Assembly: GCA_030425055.1 (NCBI GenBank)
Contig: JAUHVN010000172.1
Location: 1-6,186 of the forward strand
From: Actinomycetes bacterium
GTDB taxonomy: Bacteria > Actinomycetota > Actinomycetes > Actinomycetales > Microbacteriaceae
Direction: 5' to 3'
DNA length: 6,186 nucleotides
This document shows, in pieces, positions 1-5,757 of the stretch. The translations under genes were made by a program, and so were the position numbers. Under the pieces are notes generated by a model. It was not told where the DNA came from. It was given only the letters and a program-made list of their open reading frames with translations, and made no database searches. The first letter of the stretch is position 1, and every line of letters begins with the position of its first letter.

Positions 1-1049
1 AACAGCTCGCGTGCCGTCGCTTCGAGCGACCGGCCGTTGTCGAGATAGCTCCACAACGTGGTCACGAGATCGGTGCTGTGCGACTGGAGCGGGCGATAGA
101 TCCGTTCGACGAGCGTGAGTTTCGCGAGCGGATCACCGGCGAGAGCCCGCTCGGGCAGCAGGTCGTCCGCCTCGACGGGGCGAGGGGCGTTGCGCCACGC
201 CCGCGCGACGGCGAACCCGGCCAGTGCAGCCCGTGCGCTCTGGCTCGCGTCGACGAGCGCCGACACCGCCGGTCCGAGCACGAGGAATCCCGGCCCGAAC
301 GACGGCTCGAGACGCCGAGCGATCTCGGGGAAAGGAAGGTCGGCGGGGACATCCTCGGCGCGGCCGGGTGCTTCGGCGCGACCGACGACAGTGACCAGCC
401 GCGAACCCTGCACGCCGATGAGCACGTCGACGCCCAGCTTGCGGGCGGTCCGGCGCAGCTGATCGACATCGAACATCGGGGGAGTCGTGCCGACGAGCAC
501 AGCGACCTCGCCGTGACCGTGCCAGCCGAGCGCGGCGATCCGGCTGGGCAGCTCTTCGTCGGCCTCGCCGGTGAGGATCGAGTCCACCACGAGCGCCTCG
601 AGTCGGGCATCCCACAGTCCACGTGCCTCGGCAGCGCGAGCGTAGACGTCGGCGGCAGCGAACGCGACCTCGCGCGAGTAGAGCAGGATCGCTTCCCGCA
701 GGTGCTCGCCCTTACCCGTGACACGCTCCTCGGTCACCTCGACCGTCACACGGATGAGCTGCAGAGTTTGCTGAAGGCTGACGCTGCGCAGCAGTTCCCG
801 CGGCGCGGCCGCGAAGATGTCCGAGGCGATCCACGGCGTCGAGGCGGGATTGTCGTACCACTGGATGAAGGACGTGATGCCGGCCTGCGCGACAAGTCCG
901 ACGGCGGAGCGGCGCGCCGGCGGCATCTCGGCGTACCACGGCAGGCTCTCCTCGAGCCGGCGGGTGGTCGCCGTGGCGAGGTCACCCGAGATGCGGCGCA
1001 GCCACGCCAGCGTCTCGGCTTTGTCCATCCGGGGGGTGCCGCTCGGCAT
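1..1049 (-). CDS. fasR: PucR/CdaR-type transcriptional regulator, FasR-like (3' end outside window)
   Basis: Probable activator of the fatty-acid synthase genes, like the PucR-type FasR of Streptomyces. About 349 residues are visible. The N-terminal part has the motifs WLRRISGDL (from residue 16), PWYAEMPPARRSAVGLVAQ (37-55) and LLRSVSLQQTLQLIRVTVEV (from 86). I recall these as typical of the regulator preceding fabD in Actinobacteria. The middle is an alpha/beta region consistent with the GGDEF-like domain of CdaR/PucR proteins. The last visible residues, LWSYLDNGRSLEATARELF, are the beginning of the PucR-type C-terminal helix-turn-helix; the recognition helix, perhaps 40-50 residues, is cut off by the window edge. 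I chose the ATG at 1047-1049 because it has the better purine-rich upstream stretch and sits 5 bases after the aceE stop. An in-frame ATG at 1026-1028 would shorten the protein by 7 residues and is a real alternative. Co-transcription with aceE is likely. Family call is firm; the FasR role is inferred. Confidence 0.85.
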   Translation of the reverse strand, partial: MPSGTPRMDKAETLAWLRRISGDLATATTRRLEESLPWYAEMPPARRSAVGLVAQAGITSFIQWYDNPASTPWIASDIFAAAPRELLRSVSLQQTLQLIRVTVEVTEERVTGKGEHLREAILLYSREVAFAAADVYARAAEARGLWDARLEALVVDSILTGEADEELPSRIAALGWHGHGEVAVLVGTTPPMFDVDQLRRTARKLGVDVLIGVQGSRLVTVVGRAEAPGRAEDVPADLPFPEIARRLEPSFGPGFLVLGPAVSALVDASQSARAALAGFAVARAWRNAPRPVEADDLLPERALAGDPLAKLTLVERIYRPLQSHSTDLVTTLWSYLDNGRSLEATAREL

Positions 1050-1054
1050 CCGGG

Positions 1055-3784
1055 TCAGCTCTCGCCGCCCGCGTTCCCGCTCGTGCCGGCCGTCACGTCG
1101 TGCAGGCGGTACTTCTCGATGGCCTGCGCCGAGAGCGCAGGATCGACCTTGCCCTCGGCGGCGAGAGCCTGGAGGGTCCTCACGACCACCGAAGGGCCGT
1201 CGATCTTGAAGTAGCGCCGGGCGGCGGGCCGTGTGTCCGAGAAGCCGAAGCCGTCGGCACCCAGGCTGACGAAGCGCTGCGGCACCCACTGGCGGATCTG
1301 GTCCTGCACCGCGTGCATGAAGTCGCTGACCGCGACGACGGGACCCTCCGCGTCCTTGAGCTTGTCGGTGACATAGGCGGTGCGCGGGTGGTCGAGCGGA
1401 TTCAGGAAGTTGTGCTCGTCGACCTCGAGCCCGTCGCGACGCAGTTCCGTCCACGACGTGACCGACCAGACGTCCGCCAGCACGCCCCAATCGTCGCGCA
1501 GCAGCTGCTGTGCCTCGAGCGCCCACGGCACGCCGACACCGGACGCGAGCAGCTGAGCCCGCGGGCCGTCGCCCTGCGCCGCCGAGATGCGATGCATGCC
1601 CCGCACGATGCCTTCCACGTCGACGTCCTCCGGCTCCGCCGGCTGCACGATCGGTTCGTTGTACACCGTGAGGTAGTACATGACGTTGGGATCGGGGTGG
1701 TTGCCGCCGTACATGCGGTCGATGCCCGCGCGCACGATGTGGGCGATCTCGTATCCGTACGCAGGGTCGTACGACACCGTCGCGGGGTTCGTCGAGGCGA
1801 GCAGGTGCGAGTGGCCGTCCGCATGCTGCAGGCCCTCACCGGTGAGGGTCGTCCTCCCGGCGGTCGCGCCGATGATGAACCCCCGCGCCATCTGGTCGCC
1901 GGCGGCCCACTGGGCATCGCCGGTGCGCTGGAACCCGAACATCGAATAGAAGACGTACACGGGTATCAGCGGCTCGCCGTGGGTCGAGTAGCTCGTGCCC
2001 GTCGCCGTGAACGCGGCGATCGCACCGGCCTCGTTGATGCCCACGTGCATGATCTGACCCTGCGGGCTCTCCTTGTACGCCAGGAGGAGCTCGCGGTCGA
2101 CGGAGGTGTAGTTCTGGCCGTGCGGGTTGTAGATCTTCGCGGTCGGGAAGTACGCGTCCATGCCGAACGTGCGCGCTTCATCAGGGATGATCGGCACGAT
2201 GCGGTGGCCGAAGTCCTTCGCACGCAGCAGGTCCTTCAGCAGGCGGACGAACGCCATCGTCGTGGCGACCTCCTGCGTTCCGGATCCCTTCTTCGGCAGC
2301 GCGTACGCGGCGTCGCCCGGCAGGGTGAGCCCCACGTGGTGGGTACGGCGCTCGGGCAGGAATCCGCCCAGGCTCCGGCGACGTTCGAGCATGTACTGGA
2401 TCGTCTCGTCCTGCTCGCCGGGGTGGAAGTACGGGGGCAGGTAGGGGTTCTCCTCGAGCTGTGCGTCGCTGATCGGAATGCGCATCGAGTCGCGAAAGTG
2501 CTTCAGGTCGTCGAGAGTCATCTTCTTCATCTGATGAGTCGCGTTGCGACCCTCGAAGTGGTGACCGAGGCCGAATCCCTTGATGGTCTTGGCGAGGATG
2601 ACCGTCGGCTGACCCTTGTGCTCGGCGGCGGCCTTGTACGCCGCGTACACCTTCGTGTAGTCCAATCCGCCACGGCGCAGCTTGCCCCAGATGTCGTCGT
2701 CGGACCAGTCCGCCACCATCTGCGAGGTGCGCTCGTCGCGACCGAAGAAATGGTCGCGGATGAACTTGCCGTCCTCGGCGCGATAGGTCTGGAAGTCCCC
2801 GTCGGGGGTGGTGTTCATGAGGTGCACGAGTGCGCCGTCGTCATCGCGCGAGAGCAGCTCGTCCCATCCGCGGCCCCACACCACCTTGATGACGTTCCAG
2901 CCGGCACCCCGGAAGAAGCTCTCGAGCTCCTGGATGATCTTGCCGTTGCCGCGCACGGGGCCGTCGAGGCGCTGGAGGTTGCAGTTCACCACGAAGACGA
3001 GGTTGTCGAGTCCCTCGTTCGCCGCGACCTGCAGCTGACCGCGGCTCTCGACCTCGTCCATCTCGCCGTCGCCGAGGAACGCCCAGACCTTCGAGTCCGA
3101 CAGGTCCTTGATGCCTCGGTTGGTGAGGTACTTGTTCGTCATCGCCTGGTAGATGGCGTTGATCGGTCCGAGCCCCATCGAGACGGTGGGGAACTGCCAG
3201 TATTCGGGCATCAGGCGAGGATGCGGGTACGACGGGAGCCCGTCGGGCGCCTTCGACTTCTCCTGCCGGAATCCGTCGAGCTGGTCTTCGCTCAGTCGTC
3301 CCTCGAGGAACGACCGCGCGTAGATCCCGGGCGACGCGTGGCCCTGGATGAAGATCTGGTCGCCGCCCGACGGGTCGTCGAGGCCGCGGAAGAAGTGGTT
3401 GAAGCCGACCTCGTAGAGAGAGGCCGACGACGCATACGTCGAGATGTGGCCACCGACGCCGATTCCGGGCCGTTGCGCACGGTGCACCGTGATGGCCGCG
3501 TTCCAGCGGATCCAGCGGCGGTACCGGCGCTCAAGCTCCTCGTCACCGGGGAAGTCGGGCTCGTTCTCGGTCGGGATCGTGTTGATGTAGTCGGTGGTCG
3601 GCACCTGCGGCACGTTCAGCTGCAGCTCGTGCGAGCGCGCGAGAAGGCTGAGCATGATCTCGCGGCCACGACCGCGGCCCTTCGCGTCGACGAGCTGCGA
3701 CAGGGACTCCCGCCACTCGGATGTCTCTTCGGGATCGCTGTCCTGCGGGCCCTGCGAGTACGGATCCTGGTCGTTGACAGTCAC
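1055..3784 (-). CDS. aceE: Pyruvate dehydrogenase E1 component, homodimeric type (AceE)
   Basis: Thiamine-diphosphate-dependent E1 of the cytoplasmic pyruvate dehydrogenase complex. It decarboxylates pyruvate and passes the acetyl group to lipoyl-E2, feeding acetyl-CoA to the TCA cycle and lipid synthesis. The protein is 909 aa, normal for homodimeric AceE. Visible hallmarks are GGHISTYASSASLYEVGFNHFFR (H113; E. coli H106), IQGHASPGIYARSFLEGRL (H149; E. coli H142), the ThDP/Mg motif GDGEMDE at 238-244 with N267, the inner-loop H417 (E. coli H407), and VGINEAGA with E585 (E. coli E571, the cofactor-activating glutamate). These equivalences come from remembered alignment. The GTG start at 3782-3784 has a strong GAGGAAAGG six bases upstream. 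An in-frame extension to an ATG at 3877 is possible on paper, but it adds 31 arginine-rich residues, ignores that site and would absorb the leader repeat, so I reject it. The stop lies 5 bases before the fasR-like gene, indicating an operon. No frameshift or missing key residue is seen. Confidence 0.98.
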   Translation of the reverse strand: MTVNDQDPYSQGPQDSDPEETSEWRESLSQLVDAKGRGRGREIMLSLLARSHELQLNVPQVPTTDYINTIPTENEPDFPGDEELERRYRRWIRWNAAITVHRAQRPGIGVGGHISTYASSASLYEVGFNHFFRGLDDPSGGDQIFIQGHASPGIYARSFLEGRLSEDQLDGFRQEKSKAPDGLPSYPHPRLMPEYWQFPTVSMGLGPINAIYQAMTNKYLTNRGIKDLSDSKVWAFLGDGEMDEVESRGQLQVAANEGLDNLVFVVNCNLQRLDGPVRGNGKIIQELESFFRGAGWNVIKVVWGRGWDELLSRDDDGALVHLMNTTPDGDFQTYRAEDGKFIRDHFFGRDERTSQMVADWSDDDIWGKLRRGGLDYTKVYAAYKAAAEHKGQPTVILAKTIKGFGLGHHFEGRNATHQMKKMTLDDLKHFRDSMRIPISDAQLEENPYLPPYFHPGEQDETIQYMLERRRSLGGFLPERRTHHVGLTLPGDAAYALPKKGSGTQEVATTMAFVRLLKDLLRAKDFGHRIVPIIPDEARTFGMDAYFPTAKIYNPHGQNYTSVDRELLLAYKESPQGQIMHVGINEAGAIAAFTATGTSYSTHGEPLIPVYVFYSMFGFQRTGDAQWAAGDQMARGFIIGATAGRTTLTGEGLQHADGHSHLLASTNPATVSYDPAYGYEIAHIVRAGIDRMYGGNHPDPNVMYYLTVYNEPIVQPAEPEDVDVEGIVRGMHRISAAQGDGPRAQLLASGVGVPWALEAQQLLRDDWGVLADVWSVTSWTELRRDGLEVDEHNFLNPLDHPRTAYVTDKLKDAEGPVVAVSDFMHAVQDQIRQWVPQRFVSLGADGFGFSDTRPAARRYFKIDGPSVVVRTLQALAAEGKVDPALSAQAIEKYRLHDVTAGTSGNAGGES
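1059..1066 (-). promoter_or_regulatory. Probable ribosome binding site of the fasR-like gene, inside the aceE 3' end
   Basis: The minus strand reads GGCGAGAG, then nine bases, then the ATG at 1049. The purine-rich stretch lies within the last codons of aceE, which suggests translational coupling. It is only a partial match to a Shine-Dalgarno consensus. It favours the start at 1049 over the in-frame ATG at 1028, whose upstream stretch is C-rich (CACCCCCCGG). Confidence 0.45.
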
Positions 3785-3790
3785 GGATGA

Positions 3791-3799
3791 CCTTTCCTC
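3791..3799 (-). promoter_or_regulatory. Ribosome binding site of aceE
   Basis: The minus strand reads GAGGAAAGG, followed by TCATCC and the GTG start codon. The match to the anti-Shine-Dalgarno sequence is strong and the spacing is 6 bases. It decides the GTG start at 3784. Confidence 0.85.
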
Positions 3800-3803
3800 G
3801 GTT

Positions 3804-3820
3804 CTGGCAGATGGTGCCAG
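3804..3820 (-). repeat. Perfect inverted repeat in the aceE leader (possible operator or hairpin)
   Basis: On the minus strand the arms CTGGCA and TGCCAG flank the 5-base spacer CCATC. The six base pairs are perfect and the arm centres are 11 bp apart, about one helical turn, as in many dimeric-repressor operators. The repeat ends 4 bases upstream of the aceE ribosome binding site and about 20 bases before the GTG. It could bind a repressor or fold as a small RNA hairpin near the ribosome site. There is no U-tract, so it is not an intrinsic terminator. The repeat is directly visible; the function is inferred. Confidence 0.45.
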
Positions 3821-3877
3821 CGGTTCGCATGAGAGGCGCCGCCGGCGTTGTCCGCCGCGTACGAACGCACCGCACAC

Positions 3878-3883
3878 AGCCTA
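3878..3883 (-). promoter_or_regulatory. Tentative -10 element for aceE
   Basis: The minus strand reads TAGGCT, fitting the actinobacterial TANNNT -10 pattern. Transcription from here would start near 3871 and give a leader of about 85 bases containing the inverted repeat at 3804-3820. I see no convincing -35 at 16-19 bp spacing, so this is a weak call. Confidence 0.3.
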
Positions 3884-3901
3884 GTCACTCGCAGCCGGGG
3901 G

Positions 3902-3914
3902 AGGCGGGACGCCT
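3902..3914. repeat. Short inverted repeat beside the tRNA promoter
   Basis: AGGCG and CGCCT are separated by GGA. The right arm ends on the first base of the tRNA -10 hexamer. Five G/C-rich base pairs are not rare in DNA of this composition, so it may be chance. Its position in the -35/-10 spacer is the only reason to record it. Confidence 0.25.
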
Positions 3915-3919
3915 ACAAT
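3914..3919 (+). promoter_or_regulatory. -10 element of the tRNA-Val promoter
   Basis: TACAAT is a near-consensus -10 (TATAAT) in otherwise GC-rich DNA, 8 bases before the mature tRNA 5' end. This implies a very short 5' leader. No good -35 is seen at the usual distance (about 3890-3897). Confidence 0.6.
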
Positions 3920-3927
3920 TGCCGGGC

Positions 3928-4000
3928 GGGCCTTTAGCTCAGCTGGTAGAGCGCCACGTTTACACCGTGGATGTCGTCGGTTCGATCCCGGCAGGGCCCA
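3928..4000 (+). tRNA. tRNA-Val, anticodon TAC
   Basis: A complete 73-base cloverleaf can be folded by eye. The acceptor stem GGGCCTT (3928-3934) pairs with AGGGCCC (3993-3999), including one G-U pair, with discriminator A4000. The D arm is GCTC/GAGC around AGCTGGTA. The anticodon stem CCACG/CGTGG carries the loop TTTACAC with anticodon TAC at 3961-3963, which reads valine codons GUA and, by wobble, GUG. The T arm GTCGG/CCGGC encloses TTCGATC. The 3' CCA is not encoded, since A is followed by CCCC, so it must be added after transcription. It lies divergent from aceE and convergent with the flavin oxidoreductase gene, whose stop codon begins 5 bases further on. Confidence 0.97.
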
Positions 4001-4005
4001 CCCCA

Positions 4006-4902
4006 TCATCCGTCGTGCACGAGCTGCACGACGTCGGCCATCGCCTCGATGGCCTCGGTCGTCTGCGGATGCACATCGCAGCGGACCTCTTCGATCCCGA
4101 GCGTCTCGAACGCGAGAAGCTCTTCCGCGATCTGTTGCGCGCTGCCGGAGATCACCCCGTCGGCGGCCGGAGACTCCTCCCCGGGTGCGACGACCGTGTA
4201 GAGATCGAGGGTGCGCTCGAGCGTCGCCGGGTCGCGCTCGACCTCGTCGCATGCAGCATCCAGCTCGGTGATCAGTGGACTCAGGCCGGAGACGGCGCCC
4301 GCGCCGCCACCCGATGCCCACCAGTTCCAGCCGGATCCGAACCGCGCGGCCAGCCGCAGCATCCGGGGCCCTTGCGCCGCCACGACGATCGGCACCTCGC
4401 GCGGGCCGCGGAGCACCAGCTCGGCCCGTGTCGCAGAGTGGTAGCGGCCCTCGGCTGTGACGAGATCGCCGCGCAGAAGTCCGTGCACGATGGGCAGCCA
4501 CTCCGCGAACCGCGAGTAGCGGCGATCCTCGGGGATCCCGAATACGCGGTAGTCGTCGGTGTTGCCGGCGCCGACGCCGAGCACGAATCTGCCGTCCGAG
4601 ATCTCGCCGAGCGTCTCGGCAGCAGAGGCGACGATGCCGGGGTGCCGGTACGGAGAATTCACGACCGATGGTCCGAATCGTATGGTGCGCGTCGACGCTG
4701 CCAGGGCGCCCGATGTCGCCAGCGACTCCCAGACGCCGTCCGAGCCGTCCTCACCGGGGTAGAGCAGGACGTCCTCGTAGACGAAGATGTCGAAGCCGGC
4801 CCGCTCGGCAGCGGTCGCGCGGTCGGCGATCGTCTTCCAGGTCGGCGGGGGTGCATCGCCGCCCGGGCGGCCGTGGAGCTCGTTGATCAGCCCGATTCGC
4901 AT
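4006..4902 (-). CDS. LLM-class (luciferase-like) flavin-dependent oxidoreductase
   Basis: Cytoplasmic TIM-barrel oxidoreductase of the bacterial luciferase-like family, using reduced FMN or possibly F420. The protein is 298 aa, within the range of short family members and well below SsuD alkanesulfonate monooxygenase (about 380 aa). It opens with the first barrel strand MRIGLINELHG, followed by a glycine/proline-rich loop and the helix ending AAERAGFD (31-38). The family signature runs from about 87 to 114: HPGIVASAAETLGEISDGR, then FVLGVGAGN. A later strand and helix, VPIVVAAQGPRMLRLAARFGSGW (170-192), also fit. It follows the ABC permease after 36 bases in the same direction, suggesting it oxidises the imported compound. 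The ATG at 4902 fits the barrel start, but no clear Shine-Dalgarno precedes it (TATCGTCGGGGC). Substrate and cofactor cannot be assigned; desulfonation, dealkylation or ring/aldehyde oxidation are all possible. Confidence 0.9.
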   Translation of the reverse strand: MRIGLINELHGRPGGDAPPPTWKTIADRATAAERAGFDIFVYEDVLLYPGEDGSDGVWESLATSGALAASTRTIRFGPSVVNSPYRHPGIVASAAETLGEISDGRFVLGVGAGNTDDYRVFGIPEDRRYSRFAEWLPIVHGLLRGDLVTAEGRYHSATRAELVLRGPREVPIVVAAQGPRMLRLAARFGSGWNWWASGGGAGAVSGLSPLITELDAACDEVERDPATLERTLDLYTVVAPGEESPAADGVISGSAQQIAEELLAFETLGIEEVRCDVHPQTTEAIEAMADVVQLVHDG

Positions 4903-4938
4903 GCCCCGACGATAGCGAGGGGTCCGCCTGCGCGCCCG

Positions 4939-5757
4939 TCAGCCCCAACGTCGCGTCGCCCAGTGCTGCACCTGGGCGAGGACGACGTCGGTGAGCTTGC
5001 CGAGCACCGCGAGCAGGATGATCGCGAGGACGATCTGATCGACGCGTCCGTTCGACGATCCTCGCGAGAGCAGGAAGCCGAGACCCATCGATGCGCCGAG
5101 CAGCTCGGCGGCGACGAGGAAGAGCCACGCCTGGACGAGTGCGAGCCGCAGGCCGGCGAAGACGGCGGGCAGCACACTCGGAAGCTGCACGGTGAAGAAC
5201 AGTCGCACGTGACGCAGGCCGAACGAGCGCCCGAGCTCGACCAGCTGCGGATCGACGTGCCGCAGCGCGAGCGAGACGGTCGTGAAGACGGGGAAGAACG
5301 CGCCGATCGCGATCAGGACGATCTTCGACTGCTCACCCGTCTGGAACCACACGATGAGCAGCGGCACCCACGCGAGACTCGGCACGGCGCGGATGATGCC
5401 GAGGATCGGGCCGAGAGCCGTGTCCCAGAACCGGGAGAGGCCGACGAGACCGCCGACCGCGATGCCGAGCAGGCCGCCTGCGGCGAACCCGACGAACACG
5501 CGCTGCAGCGAGATCGCGATGTACGGGCCGAGCTCGCCGCGCTCGGCGAGGTCGACGCCGGCGCGCACCACCGCTTCGGGGCTCGGGAACTGGTAGGGCG
5601 GCACGACGGGGTTCGCCGGCAGGGTGACCAGGAACCAGATCGCCAGCAGTGCGACCGGGATCGCCGCGCCGAGGATGGTGCGGACACCGGACGAGTCCAA
5701 GGGGCGGGCCCCGGAGACGGCGGGCGTCTCCGGGGCGCGCAGGGCGGGAGAAGCCAT
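4939..5757 (-). CDS. ABC transporter permease, SsuC/TauC/NrtB-like
   Basis: Inner-membrane subunit of an importer of the nitrate/sulfonate/taurine type (BPD_transp_1 fold). The protein is 272 aa, typical for SsuC/TauC. A polar N-terminal tail of about 28 residues is followed by hydrophobic segments at roughly 29-46, 83-108, 116-137, 144-165, 190-220 and 240-262, about six membrane helices. The cytoplasmic loop that contacts the ATPase is visible near 173-193 as ELGRSFGLRHVRLFFTVQLP, matching the EAA-loop pattern of a small-residue/G core ending in LP. The PSLAWVPLLIVWF stretch (126-138) is also typical. Its ATG overlaps the TGA of the binding-protein gene by one base (TGATG), with AAGG at 5765-5768 as ribosome site, so the two are translationally coupled. 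The partner ATPase is not in the window. Substrate specificity is undetermined. Confidence 0.93.
   Translation of the reverse strand: MASPALRAPETPAVSGARPLDSSGVRTILGAAIPVALLAIWFLVTLPANPVVPPYQFPSPEAVVRAGVDLAERGELGPYIAISLQRVFVGFAAGGLLGIAVGGLVGLSRFWDTALGPILGIIRAVPSLAWVPLLIVWFQTGEQSKIVLIAIGAFFPVFTTVSLALRHVDPQLVELGRSFGLRHVRLFFTVQLPSVLPAVFAGLRLALVQAWLFLVAAELLGASMGLGFLLSRGSSNGRVDQIVLAIILLAVLGKLTDVVLAQVQHWATRRWG

Noticed and set aside
78..1214. A 378-codon open frame on the plus strand opposite the fasR-like gene
   Set aside because: Shadow of the regulator and of the aceE 3' end. No family motif is seen, and the opposing frame encodes recognisable PucR-family sequence.
1833..1848. A perfect 16-bp palindrome, CCCTCACCGGTGAGGG
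   Set aside because: It lies inside aceE, in codons for the conserved TLTGEGLQH stretch, so protein constraint plus GC bias explains it. It is far from any gene start, so an operator role is unlikely.
1100..3790. An 896-codon open frame on the plus strand opposite aceE
   Set aside because: It mirrors aceE codon by codon. In high-GC DNA the antisense frame aligned to a gene's third positions stays open by base bias. The product is arginine/valine/histidine-rich with no recognisable domain, while aceE is unmistakable on the other strand.
3785..3877. N-terminal extension of AceE to an ATG at 3877
   Set aside because: It would add 31 arginine-rich residues not typical of AceE and bypass the strong GAGGAAAGG site that serves the GTG at 3784.
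3902..3914. AGGCG-GGA-CGCCT as a transcription terminator
   Set aside because: The stem is only 5 bp with a 3-base loop and has no T-tract on either strand. Kept only as a minor repeat next to the tRNA promoter.
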